DNA of 64,000 nucleotides, taken from positions 1,054,001-1,118,000 of the forward strand of contig OY751485.1 of assembly GCA_963565915.1 (NCBI GenBank), written 5' to 3'. Positions 1-10,194 of the stretch are shown here, one piece after another; positions within the stretch are counted from its first letter, which is position 1, and every line of letters starts with the position of its first letter. This stretch comes from Entoloma clypeatum. Taxonomy: Eukaryota; Basidiomycota; Agaricomycetes; Agaricales; Entolomataceae. A program made the position numbers and the translations under genes. Below the pieces are notes generated by a model. It was not told where the DNA came from, did not search any database, and saw only the letters and a list, made by a program, of their open reading frames with translations.

Positions 1-2
1 GT

Positions 3-149
3 GACAACCCCGAGCCTGTTCTGTGTACGACGGATCTGGGGCTCTCGCGCAGTGCCAAAGTACCAGGCAAAGCTGGCGAATGGGAACAGGCTATCCTTCT
101 GAGCCCTAAGATCGTGCTGCAATCTGGGGTCAACGAGATGATGGCCTAG
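3..149 (+). CDS. C-terminal end of an unrecognised protein (cut by window edge)
   Basis: A frame open from the window edge runs 48 codons to TAG at 147-149 and ends in GVNEMMA. Residue use looks protein-like (no low complexity, mixed hydrophobic and charged residues). I recognise no domain. It may be the last exon of a host gene that starts left of the window, or chance. Confidence 0.3.
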   Translation, partial: DNPEPVLCTTDLGLSRSAKVPGKAGEWEQAILLSPKIVLQSGVNEMMA

Positions 150-496
150 CCAGTTGAAGAAAAATGGGATCCCACATTTGCTCATGAAATGCCAGTATGT
201 AGTACTATTATTCTATATTTCTTCGTTCTCCTCGATGGGTATATTATTCTCAGACAGTTTCTAGTCAGCAGTTACGTACTTGATGATTGGAGTCCCCACT
301 GGCATCGTTCGCCGAATGAAGGATATCGCTGATGGTTTCGGTTAGTCGAGATTCAGCGCGCGTGGTCAGGTTAGAACGGACTCGTTCTAGAGTCAGCTTC
401 GTTGCCGCAAGGAGGCGGTCTGCCACTCGGTGCAGGAACGTGGATGCAGCATGGCAGACTTTCCATGCCACGGCTACTAGAATGAATATCTTGTTA
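150..496. other. Intergenic, no gene seen
   Basis: Short frames on both strands are interrupted and show no family motif. The stretch ends at the TA dinucleotide (495-496) where the MITE inserted. Confidence 0.4.
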
Positions 497-1369
497 CAGT
501 TGCGGACAGCCAAACACGACAATTTAGTCTGTAAGGGGACAGCTCCCAAACGGGTCGATGAAAATTTATTCTGACTTCAGATTCAGACTCAGGATGAGGA
601 AATACGTCGAAAAACACTACTCCGAAGTTTTTCCCACGACTTTTTGGTTTGGCCAATTTTTTTGACCTCTTGAACGAAAATTGACACCCCCTCTGCGTGC
701 CTTTGGCAAGCACTGGAGGCCCCCCAGAGGTCTATCACCTGTGTCATTGGCCTTAAAATAGCATGTCACTTGTTGCTTCAGTCAGTAATCATTGACTTCT
801 CATCATGGGACTGGCTGCCGTGATGCATCTGGCATCAATATTTGTTTTCCCTTCAATTTATCTTTTCCCAGCATTGCCCTGTCCTTTTTCCTCTCTGTTG
901 ATGAAATTCTGTTCACTCATTTTTAATAATATGGATTGTGTTTTTTAAGGTTTGATATTGTGTTATAAGGTGATAGATCCTGTTGTTGTATCAGTATTTC
1001 TACAGTGACACATCATCATGAAAAGCGTGAGACACATGTCAGAGCATGTGCCTTCCAAATATGGTAAGGATTTCCAAATTTGGGTGCCTCACCATGTATT
1101 TTTCTGGTCATAATTTTTGTAGGATCATACTCAGCCCGCAAAAAGGAGTTGATTCCGCATTTTTTCATGATTCTAGTGAATTTTTTGATGGTTTGGCCAA
1201 TTTTTGGGGGGTCAAAACCCAAAATTCGACATTGAGCAAAATCGGCTCGTGCAAATCACTTCAGTAGATCTCAAATAACACATTTCTGCTATTTTCAAGA
1301 AAATCCGATAATTGTGGGAAGGTACAAAACTCAGTCAATATTTTTGTCGTGTTTGGTTGTCCGCAACTG
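497..1369. mobile_element. Tc1/mariner-type MITE (873 bp, non-autonomous)
   Basis: The ends are inverted copies of a 26-bp sequence starting CAGTTGCGGACA (left 497-522, right 1344-1369) with a single mismatch. Both ends are flanked by TA (495-496 and 1370-1371), the target duplication typical of Tc1/mariner/pogo transposons. No transposase frame is present inside. The interior is AT-rich and contains two related stretches around a GTTTGGCCAATTTTT core (near 645 and 1190). It would be mobilised in trans by an unidentified transposase. The Tc1-like element at the right end of the window has different termini (CAGTGCCTC), so it is not the obvious partner. Confidence 0.75.
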
Positions 1370-1371
1370 TA

Positions 1372-2077
1372 CATACGACAAGAACCTTGATAATTTCGTA
1401 GAAACGTGGTGTCCCCACACGATGCAAATTGCAAGATGTAGATCGCGCAAAACTGAAACTGTTCATAGGAAACCACGCCCAACCTCAGTCCCGAGCAAGA
1501 CCCTTCCCCCGCGTGATTGAAAGGCGTTTCTGTGCCCGAGCACATCCCTGTTTTAATCAGTCAGGCGGCTCGAACAGTGTACTAGTACTTCTTCAACGTT
1601 CTCCATCCTGACCTCCTTGTTTCTTCTTTTGCATCACCCTGACGCACACTGTCGCGTCCGGTTCGTTTCCAGCAAGGACCATTTCCGGGTGTGAGTTTCG
1701 AACGCACTCATCAACTGTAGAAGGTTAAATTTTTGCAACCCAACGATAAAATCACACTGGCACGAATGAGAGAGGAAGCGTCACGGTCGGGTCGTCATCA
1801 TGGATTCGTTGAATCCAATCGACTCTCGAAGTTCTGTGCGGGGCTGGACGGCGCGACAGTCGTATCTTGCAAGTGATCGGCCATCCATCCTCCGCCGACG
1901 ATCTGACAGTACATCTTCAGCAACTCTTCGGAGGAGGGAATCTCTCATCTTCAACCTCGCGATAGTACTCGCCAACGCTTTGCTTCCATCTTCGACACTG
2001 AGCTCAAGCCTTCATGCTCCAAACCAAGACAAAAAAACACATCACTCTATTGTGACACACATGAAAATTTCCCATGA
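1372..2077. other. Intergenic, no gene seen
   Basis: About 700 bp between the MITE and the 3' end of the GH12 gene. Open frames of 60-93 codons exist on both strands near 1780-2080 but show no recognisable product. It probably contains the 3' UTR of the GH12 gene on its right side. Confidence 0.4.
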
Positions 2078-3237
2078 CTAGTTACCATTCTGTCCTCCCC
2101 CGTTATGAGTCTGACCCCCGGTAATGACCGTCTTATAGGATGTACTATCATAATCAAGCGATCACGCGTCAGTCCTTCATCCATCCATGGGTGAGCATGA
2201 GATGATGACTTACGTCTTGAACGTGGCGGATCCCGAGGTAGCTTCCGTGCCTGCTTCCAAACCAATGAGGTATTCCGCGGCGCTGAATTCTTCGTTCGAC
2301 ACCAAGTACTAAGAGGCGGATTTAAACACTCGAACTCTCTTGCCCATGAAAAGGATCGCTCACGGTAAAGAATAATTTCAAATTCGCATTGAACTTTGGG
2401 ATGGTCCCAGTGGAAGGAACGAAGGTGAAGACCTTGTTATCCCCGTTCATTCCGGAATAAAGGTTCCTGTATCGATAACCCGGTCAGCGTTCTTTGATAA
2501 TTGAACATTTTGCCCGCTGGGACTGACCAAGTGTGACCAGCCAGAGAAATCCCTTTTTTCGCAGGTACTGGCTTTCCAGTTCCGCCAGTGGATGAAATCG
2601 GAACCGCTTTGTAGCTCGCAAGCCAGATCAGGACCGCGGTTTCTCTGGGCCCATCCTCCGTCGCGGAAGTGGATATGTTGTACCCGACGCTGGAGACAAC
2701 GGATGAAGCACCTTTTGAGGTGCTTTGTTGAGACCACGTCCACGACGACTAGCCCCCCAAAAAAAACATTAGCAAAGAAAACCAAAGCACGGATGAGAGG
2801 GATATACTGGGATGGAGGCGATATCGGATATTTGCTTGTTGAGGCCAGTTTTCACACCAACACTCGTGTAGCTCTTTATACCCTTACCACTAGTACCCTT
2901 ACCACTGGTACCCTTACCACTAGGCCAATTCCAAGTGGTGGTCCACCCGATGTTGGCGCCGCCCTGAGATTGAGAAACGAGGCGAGCACAAACTGACTTC
3001 GCGCCAGCCTTCGCCCATTGATTGAGGGAAAGTGTGTACTTTCCGGCGGCGATGGTGTCGTCTTGACCTTGAATTACATAGAAATAGATCAGAGTCTAGA
3101 GCGTGCTCGAAAGATATCCTGGGCTCACCGCAGGATTGACCAGCCGCCTTTGCAGCCAACTCAGCGACGGGGGAGGCCGCGGCGAGTGAGATCAAGGCGG
3201 CGAGGGAAGCGAGCTTGAAAACTGTCAACTTCATCAT
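2078..3237 (-). CDS. GH12 family glycoside hydrolase (secreted, six exons)
   Basis: Exons read by eye: 3237-3129, 3067-2808, 2748-2528, 2466-2364, 2308-2214, 2144-2078. Introns are 55-69 bp with GT..AG ends, giving 284 aa. Residues 1 to about 22 form a signal peptide (MMKLTVFKLASLAALISLAAA); a second ATG at codon 2 is equally possible. The mature protein shows GH12 landmarks in order: a YTLSLNQW strand, WTTTWNW, SIPSSWTWS, VLIWLASYKAVPISSTGG, TWNLYSGMNGDNKVF and the C-terminal AGTEATSGS. GH12 enzymes cleave beta-1,4-glucan or xyloglucan with two catalytic Glu. The acid/base Glu is present (Glu253 in GTE). The nucleophile position, four residues before Trp165 in the usual (Y)E-x-M-I-W motif, is Ala161 (codon GCG); the nearest Glu is 159. 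An in-frame 15-bp triplication (SGKGT) extends the loop after WNW. The reading frame is intact, but activity is doubtful. Confidence 0.85.
2881..2922 (-). repeat. 15-bp tandem repeat, in frame in GH12
   Basis: Three near-identical 15-bp units (minus strand GGTAAGGGTACYAGT) encode repeated Gly-Lys-Gly-Thr-Ser within exon 2 of the GH12 gene. The unit is a multiple of three, so copy-number change would not break the frame. Each unit also contains a GTAAGG donor-like sequence. Confidence 0.8.
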
Positions 3238-3306
3238 ATAGGCAGTGTTTGGAAGGAAAGATCCTAAGGTGGGATTGAGTTATAACTTGCCAGTGGATCT
3301 GCACCC

Positions 3307-3315
3307 TTTTTTATA
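3307..3315 (-). promoter_or_regulatory. TATA box of the GH12 gene
   Basis: TATAAAAAA on the minus strand, about 70 bp upstream of the GH12 start codon, fits a core promoter. No other site can be assigned. Confidence 0.55.
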
Positions 3316-5117
3316 CTTGTTGGTGTGTCGAAGAATGGACCCGAAAGAATTGTTGACACAAGGTTTTCTCAGAAAAACGGAGTCGATAGATGACCTCCAG
3401 CTCCACATGGCACAGCAACCTGCTGGTATGGCCCAGAATGAATGTTCGAACGCGATCCAGCGACATCACGGGTGGAAAGCATGGCATGGACGCTTGAAAG
3501 GAGAAATGCAGTCGTTTGCAACGGAGTACCCGTGATGCGGATTAAAGTCATAGTGAGGTTGAGTAGGTTTGCCGTCCTACTGAAAGCCTCGAACAAGACA
3601 TAGGGAGTGAACGGAGAAACTCGTGACAACGGCGCGGAGAGTCTTGGCCATGTCCGACTCTCGAGAGGACGGTCTGCGGAGCTTCGAGTCTTCTTTTTTT
3701 CTCGAGTTTCCATGGATCTGGTGTGATTTTCGAGTCACCGAAGATGTAGTACCCCAAAGGGCGACCTGAGTTTGCGGTCGCTGCTGTACCTCTTCTTGTC
3801 TGACGTGATGACGCAAGAACAAGTATAACGTCTCTAAGGCAATGGGAAGTCAGAAGGTAAGCACGAGTCCCGGCAAATACTTGGGCCATGCGAAGGTCGA
3901 ATGTAGTACTTTCACAGTATGCTAGTGTTCGGAAACACAGATTTTGATGCCATTTTTTTCGATGCTTGACCGAGGAAGTGTTTCGATACCGTTGTGAGAA
4001 GTTACCTGTAGTGTGAGCTCAATTGAAAGCCGTAGCCAGCCTGAGCGTCGGGTCTGTCAATTGAGATTCAGAAAGCAACCAGAGTGAAGACCGTTGCGTA
4101 AGCACGACGAACCACCGTGATCAGACCTTGTACTGGAACTCCGGGATCAATCCCGTCGCAATTCCTGCTCCAGACTACCGTGACGCGTTTCTCTTGTTGA
4201 CCAACGGCCGTCGTGCCATATACATCTTCACCTGGCAATGCCCTCGCTCCCATTCCAGCCTGTCATATATCAACACCTCGCCCGTCAAGGAAAGGAGATG
4301 TTGCAACCCTCCTAGCAGGCCTTCTTCTCCCCTCATCCAGACACTAATGACCTCTTCAATCAAACAATCGAATTCAATACAAAAAGGAAGTCGAGAAGTA
4401 GGCCACTTTGCGACCGACATTCTAGGTAAATGTCCGAGGGTAGTACCGGGTCCTTTTCGTAAATCAGTACTCTGAAGGACCGTGCCAGCGGCGCCGACTC
4501 CCATTCTTTACATCGAAATTCTGGTCCGAAACCGCGAGCGACAGTCCTGTCAAAGTATAACTAACTCGGAAAATCATTCACATAAAATGTAATACGTACT
4601 TGGCTGTTTTGGATCATCGATCATCATCTTTATCGTTTTACCCGTCATCTGAGTCCCGCGTTGACTCGGACGCCCGAGAGCTTCGCCGCCTTGAGAGAAT
4701 GGCATCGAGCCCAGTTGTTCGCTGCGATGCACCCATGTGATAGTACATACTTGTGACTGAGAAACGCCCGATCGCGCGCGCTCTCCTTGCTCGAGCCCCC
4801 CGAAATGCGGCTTCGTCCTGTACATCTCTGACTCGTATCTTGAAAACGATCACGCCGCGGAACTGCCATTCGGCGAGCTTAGAAATGTGGTGCGGGCGAT
4901 GTCAAGATAGAAGGCGACCGCTGCTGTTACTGTCACCTTTTGGTAGCCTCCAAGCCTTTGATGATCGATAAAGCTCGATCGACGCGCCCGTGAACCTGAA
5001 GTCAACGTTCATTCCCTCCATCTGATAATGGCATTTGATAGGGGATGCGCAAGTGACCCAAGCTTCAGATTTAGTTAAACATTCATATCGCTTGAATAAC
5101 TTTCATAGTATGCATCC
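3316..5117. other. 1.8 kb without a confidently assigned gene
   Basis: Several medium frames occur on both strands. On the minus strand between about 4870 and 4130, coding-like blocks joined by possible GT..AG introns can be pieced together (one block ends KTIKMMIDDPKQP near 4580, another contains GEDVYGTTAVGQQEKRV near 4230). This could be a small spliced gene. I recognise no family and cannot define its start, so I leave it uncalled. Confidence 0.3.
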
Positions 5118-6942
5118 TCACCCCACAATCCCCTCATTCCTCAGCCTCCTCACCTCTTCCTCCGACAACCCCAATTCTCCCAACAACACCTCATCCGTAT
5201 GCCGCCCCAAGTCAGGCCCTGCCCACTTCGGCTGCGAATCCACACCTTCAATCACAGGAAACGTCCCTTGCATCTTGACATGCCACCCAGCCCCAGCCCC
5301 ATCCTCGCCTTCCCCACCCTCCTTCCCAACCCAAACATCCCTCACCGCCTCGCGCCCCTTCGCCCACCCTTCCTCCCCCCCATCCACAATCTCCCGTACA
5401 CTCGCAACCCTCCCAACAGGCACCCCCGCGCCCTCCATAACCCGCACCACCTCCTCGACCGTCCTCCCCCTCGTCCATGCACCGATAGCCTCTTCGATCT
5501 CGGCTTGCCGCGCGACACGGTGTGTATTGTGCTGGAACGAGGGCCCGGTGAGGTCTGCCCGCCCGATGGCGTGCATGAGGCGGGTGTAAATGGTGTCGCC
5601 ATTGGCGCCGATTATAATGTATGCTGGTTGGCTGGATGAGGAGGGTAGGCACGGGTAGGCGTTGGTTGGCACGATGCCGGTGACGGAGGAGCCTGAGGGG
5701 CCGCGAATCTGCGTCGGAGCGAAACAGGTTGGAATGAGCAATGTAGACACGAGAAAAAGGTACTGGCAGTATATATTACCTTTCCCTTCCGGTCGTATTC
5801 TGGTATGATACCTTCCATCAAGTTCAGCATGCTGTCAGATTTTCTTTATAAGAATCGTGTTCTGCATGATGGGGGTGAAATCGAACCTTTCCACGATGCT
5901 GACATCCACAATCTTTCCAGCAGGTTTCTCAGCCGTCTGCCGCTGCTTCGCCAATAAAGCCAATACCTGTCGGGATCAATCAGAAGTCCAGAACCGCACA
6001 CCCGCAACGAAAAGAAAAAAAACTCCTCACCGTCCCAAAAGCCGCATGCAACCCCGCCACCGAATCACCCAGACTGATATTTGGCCGCACCGGCGGCCCA
6101 GCCAACCCTTCGCTCTGGTTTGCGGGAAACCCGTTGATGTACCGGAACCCGGACTCTGCTTCGCAGACGGAGGCGTAACCCGGACGTGGCGCCCAAGGGC
6201 CAGTTTGACCGTAGCCGCTGACGCGAGTAAATATCAGGGAAGGGTTGTGCGGGTGGAGGTCTGAGGGGCCGAGGGACCATTTTTCAAGTGCTGGTGGTAA
6301 GAAATATTTGGGGGGTTGTATAGTAGGATGGGGCAGGGGGAGGACATACTGCCTGGTTTGAAGTTCTCGAGGACGACATCGCTTTTGATGGCGAGTTTCT
6401 TGACGAGTCTGAGGAGGAGAATGTAGGTAAAGATGGAGGGAGTGGGTGGTGGATATATAGACTCACTCTCTTCCCTCTGGCCTATGCAAATCAATGGCGA
6501 CGCTCTTCTTATTTCTTCCTATGCTCCTGAACCACGGACTCGTCCCATCCACGTCCAGTTCCCGCCAGACGCGCAGCGGGTCCCCCGTCTTCGGCTGTTC
6601 GACTTTGATCACCTCCGCCCCAAATTGACTAGATAAAAAGGCCCGGATTCAACAAGTCTCCAAAAAAAAGAGGCGTGAGTAGTGGATTGGCGTTACCCGA
6701 GAAGTTGACCGGCGAACGGTCCCGCGATGAGTTGACCCAGTTCCAGAACGCGGATGCCGGATAGAGGCAGAGTCATGTCGTTCTGATTGGTTCCAGCAGA
6801 TGTTGTCAGAGTTCTTTCCTTGATGCCTCAGTTTGATACTATGGAGAAATGGGAGGGACGAGAGAGGAAGCACGCACAGGCGTTGTGTGTCGACAAACGG
6901 TCTTTTGAGAGCCCGAAGTCGGATTGGAGGAGCAGAGAGCAT
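5118..6942 (-). CDS. CaiB/BaiF (family III) CoA-transferase, probably mitochondrial
   Basis: Eight exons read by eye: 6942-6874, 6782-6697, 6628-6467, 6408-6350, 6290-6031, 5966-5887, 5831-5780, 5708-5118. All introns are 55-91 bp with GT..AG ends and the exon lengths sum to an uninterrupted 452 codons. Family III motifs appear in order: LSGIRVLELGQLIAGPFAG, FGAEVIKVEQP, GDPLRVWREL, RNKKSVAIDL, DVVLENFKPG, VSGYGQTGPWA, RPGYASVCEA, and NISLGDSVAGLHAAFG, whose Asp201 matches the catalytic Asp of formyl-CoA transferase. Family members move CoA between carboxylic acids such as formyl/oxalate or succinyl/glutarate; the closest type in appearance is the SUGCT-like eukaryotic branch. The N-terminal exon is Arg/Lys-rich without acidic residues up to position 18 (MLSAPPIRLRALKRPF), a likely mitochondrial presequence. 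The exon 1 donor is the least certain junction. Confidence 0.88.
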
Positions 6943-6988
6943 TTCGTGAACTTATGTTGAGGAAGATCGACCTACACGGCGTCAAGAA

Positions 6989-8005
6989 TAGTGCTCGGGG
7001 ATTTTCACACGATGTCTAATTGACCAGTAAATTAGCAAGGCGCTCAGAATTTTTCTAATTTACCCTCGTATTTTAAAGCTAATTAACAGAGATTAGGTAT
7101 GGGCTAATTAGCGCTAATTAACCAGTAAATTAGCCTTAAAATACCAATTTTTATGTAAATTAGCCTCGAGGGCCGACTAACGACCACCGATCTGATATCA
7201 CCAAACCGCCCAATCCTTATCCTTTGGAGCCGTCGGCATCGGCACTGAGGATGGTGGCGCCTTGGGACGATTACCAGGCTGATTCCGCACCACAGATGGT
7301 GTTGAAACAAGCAGATCGAGAAGGTACGATGAACCAACATCAACAGTGTCTGCGATGTTGAAGACGCGTCGCTCCACATTGTCGAGGTTTGGTGGGGGAC
7401 CGTCAAGCCAAGTCAAACCATCACCAGTTTCTTTTGATGAAGTTTCAGCATCAGACTTGTAGTCTTCGACCCCTCCCGGCTCAATGTCATCCAAGTCCTG
7501 TTCCAATGCAGGAGGCTTTTCTGTTGGAGATGATTTTGATGACATAGCTACATCATCCGCACCATGAATAGTCGTCTGCATGTCCCGCCACTTAACAATG
7601 GGCTTCTCCTTCCTTTTCTTTTTCTGAGCAAGATTGAGTATAGCAAAAGGCGAAGAGTTCAGGCACATACATCACTCTTCGCCATTGTCTTGAATAAAAT
7701 CAACATCAGGGCTGAAGTGATTGAAGTTATATCGGGAGGTGTCGCGTGCAACTGGTAGGGACTTTGGTAGTCTGAGAAGATAGGAACGTAGGGTATTAAC
7801 TCTGTCCGCAATCATTCTCGACGTTCGAGAGTTGTACTTGGCATGTGTTTGCAAACTATCTATAATTTCAATTTTCAGCATATTTTTTTTTTTCAGTTCC
7901 CGACCTTGGGCTAATTTACTTTAAAATACATGGGGTTTTCGAGCAAAATGAAATTGACGCTAATTTACCGGGGCTAATTAGCCCTGTGAAAATCCCCGAG
8001 CACTA
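6989..8005. mobile_element. hAT-type element hAT-1 (1,017 bp)
   Basis: Terminal inverted repeats of 21 bp start TAGTGCTCGGGG at both ends (6989 and, inverted, 8005). The 8-bp direct repeats GTCAAGAA at 6981-6988 and 8006-8013 are a perfect hAT-type target duplication. Next to each end are many copies of a GCTAATTTAC/GTAAATTAGC-like motif (about 7020-7165 and 7910-7980), resembling subterminal transposase-binding repeats. There is no recognisable hAT transposase, so it is probably non-autonomous. It lies only about 40 bp upstream of the CoA-transferase start codon and so occupies that gene's promoter. Confidence 0.8.
7198..7881 (-). pseudogene. Unrecognised ORF remnant inside hAT-1
   Basis: One minus-strand frame is open over 7881-7672 and again over 7668-7198, interrupted only by a TGA at about 7670. 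The downstream 156-aa part is acidic, ends in KDKDWAVW and has a KKKRKEKP basic patch. No transposase catalytic motif is visible. It may be a captured host fragment or a decayed element gene. The TGA could also sit in an unrecognised intron. Confidence 0.4.
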
Positions 8006-8013
8006 GTCAAGAA

Positions 8014-8411
8014 CCAGTCAGCTGTGGACTAATAGATGATATCTGCTGCGCGGCAGATATGAGTGTAAAGCATCTCGAGACTTCCGCTGAGATGAGGTTG
8101 AACTTGAACAGTGTGCTCCAAATAAGCACATACATTGTCGTCAACGTTGCACACGACGACGACGCAATTTGTAGGTTTTTGCGCAAATGATATGACTCTT
8201 CTCAGAGCTTCTCCGTATCCAAGCAGAGGTAACTGGTTGCCCGATCGTGAGTGCGGCGGCACCCATCCAGCGACCGCGCCGCTGCAGCATGTATACTTGG
8301 AGCCAAATCATTCATACTTTGGCATGAACTGGGTATCTATCGGGAAAGGTCTGACGGCTGCATAACTTGCTTTCTACCAACTACCCTCTTCTCTCAAGGA
8401 ATATTCAAACA
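8014..8411. other. Intergenic between hAT-1 and the Hsp70-like pseudogene
   Basis: About 400 bp with short frames only. The sole structure seen is an 8-bp-arm inverted repeat (8039-8060). It presumably holds the old promoter of the pseudogene. Confidence 0.35.
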
Positions 8412-9793
8412 ATGCCTCCTCGCTCGCCATACAATGTGAAACGGCAATATCTACACTGCAATTTCTTATGGGTAATTCGGATAGTATGGTTTGATTCCTT
8501 CAGTTCTACTCAGTCCCCGACCGCCAGCATTTTCGTTCCTGGATAACCGCCCGAGATCAAATCCGTTACAAGGTGAGGTGTCTCATTATCCCGGGTTGGA
8601 ATCTTTTCATGCTGATCCAAAAGATTTCCCGGTCACAACAGCCTCTGCTCTGCTGGAAAAATCCCGACTGTCCTTTAATATGACGACAAAGGTAGTGCTC
8701 GTGCTTTTGGTGCGGAAGCCATCAAAGAATGCCTTGAAGATCCGATACAAGTATAGCTTCATACCGCATCTTCTCCAGCAGCCCGAATCAACCTCAGGCT
8801 CTAACTTCGCGACTCGGGAGACGGCCCCCCGCTGCCAATGAACAAGACCATCGTCGACTTGCTTATAGATCTTTTGAAATACCTACACCTTTGTGCATGC
8901 ACTCATATCCAGCAGGCACATTCGAAGGGTTCTCGCCTCCGGGGCTTTGATAGAGAAGGAGGATACGCAGTTTGTCCTGACGCACCCGAATGACTGGGTC
9001 GGCACCCAGCAGGCGCGCGCAGTCCATGCTTCGTGCCGAACACGCCCGTGGGACATGCTCGTGTTCATTTCGTGACTGAAGGAAAGGCGAGCCCCTATCT
9101 TTGTGTTCAAAATGGGTTGGGAACACCCGCTATAGAGGTAAAAAAAAATTCTTCCGTTTTCATGTGTTGCTCACAAGATGCATAACCCCCCCCTTAGATG
9201 GGAGAAGGGTTATTGTTTATCGATGCAGGTCGGCAAGACTGTTGATTTGAGCGCTTATCGCCAAACATTTTCTGGGACTCCGTTCCTCGGGGGTACTATA
9301 CTTGGGAACTATCTCTAGTTCTTCTCCGGGTTTCCAAATTTAGAAACGACATCGATGTCACGAACTCCTTCGACCGCCAAGCTGCGTTTCAAGAACCGCG
9401 ACCGGCCGGTACTGCATACATCAAGTTCCGCGGGTCGGCGCTGTTAGGATAGCAAGCTCGGGATTTGCGCTGGACGGCTCAAACTATCAGGGTATGGAAT
9501 TTGCTTCGCCGCCAGACGTAACTGGGCTGATCCCGTTTTCGTGTGATGTCGGGGACGACGATGTCGCCGCGTTCTTTCAGCCATCCATCGATTGCACCGT
9601 CCAGGCCGTCCTGGAACAGCACAAGGCCTCAAAGCCACCCATTACTTTTTTATTTTCTCTCCCGTGTGATTTTCTCCCTGATGTAGCTTCTACATACCAG
9701 TCCGATTTCCTGCCAGTGGTCGGCGGATTCGGGGCTAGCGACTGGTTGTCTTCAACTCGCGTCTTCCTTGAAGCTCTTGGGGATTACTCTTAA
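8412..9793 (+). pseudogene. Hsp70-like (HSPA12-type) ATPase pseudogene
   Basis: Blocks of the fungal HSPA12-like Hsp70 family occur in order but in shifting frames: N-terminus MPPRSPYNVKRQ (8412), PPEIKSVTR then a 50-odd-bp GT..AG intron and FPGHNS (8550-8650), DDKGSARAFGAEAIKECLEDP (8680-8745), FVLTHPNDWVGTQQA (8968-9015), HFVTEGKAS (9064), TVDLSAYRQTFSG of the ATP-phosphate loop (9240), AYIKF (9418), FFQPSIDCTVQAVLEQ (9570) and VGGFGASDWL (9720). Stops sit where PG(Q)PP and VL(Y)YDD are expected, the first a CAA to TAA change. The N-terminal phosphate-1 loop is missing and the end is truncated after the GGFGASDW motif. Inference: an inactivated paralogue of a large Agaricomycete family. Confidence 0.75.
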
Positions 9794-9849
9794 GCGTGAG
9801 TATCAGCTACCGAAGCCGATGCATTAGATTGTAAGTAGCAACAAAGGAT

Positions 9850-10101
9850 TGATGAACGGTGACTATGAAGAAAGCGTGAATCCTCAGTGTTCAGGGAAGA
9901 AACGACTATATTTCTGACCTATGAAGAAACTGTGACTATAGAGATGTAAGTATCTGTAGGGATGTGGAACGAAGAGAGATCACTTACATCCTCAGTGTTC
10001 AGGGAAGAAACGACTGAGGATGGAAAGTGATCGCACGAACAATATAAACAAACAGATCATGTGATGCAAGTGTATGAGATATATGGGACTATAGTCCAAC
10101 A
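9850..10101 (-). repeat. 3' LTR of Copia-B
   Basis: Read on the minus strand, it begins TGTTGGACTATAGTCCC and ends CACCGTTCATCA, preceded by a purine tract (TGATGGGGGTG). The same LTR occurs in plus orientation at 58424-58684. Both contain an internal duplication around TTTCTTCCCTGAACACTGAGG. Confidence 0.8.
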
Positions 10102-10194
10102 CACCCCCATCAGCGCGACAATAACACGAAGTGGAGGGAGAAGAATGAAAAAAAAATAATAATAAAGAAAAAGAGTATTAAGGCAAACATACGA

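Noticed and set aside
1800..2081. 93-codon Ser/Arg-rich frame left of GH12
   Set aside because: No motif, unusual composition, overlaps the GH12 3' end.
5199..5652. Long frames on both strands (146 and 134 codons) over the CoA-transferase last exon
   Set aside because: They are GC-rich shadows of exon 8 of the CoA-transferase and have no motif of their own.
8039..8060. 8-bp-arm hairpin
   Set aside because: Short palindrome expected by chance; no context for a regulatory role.
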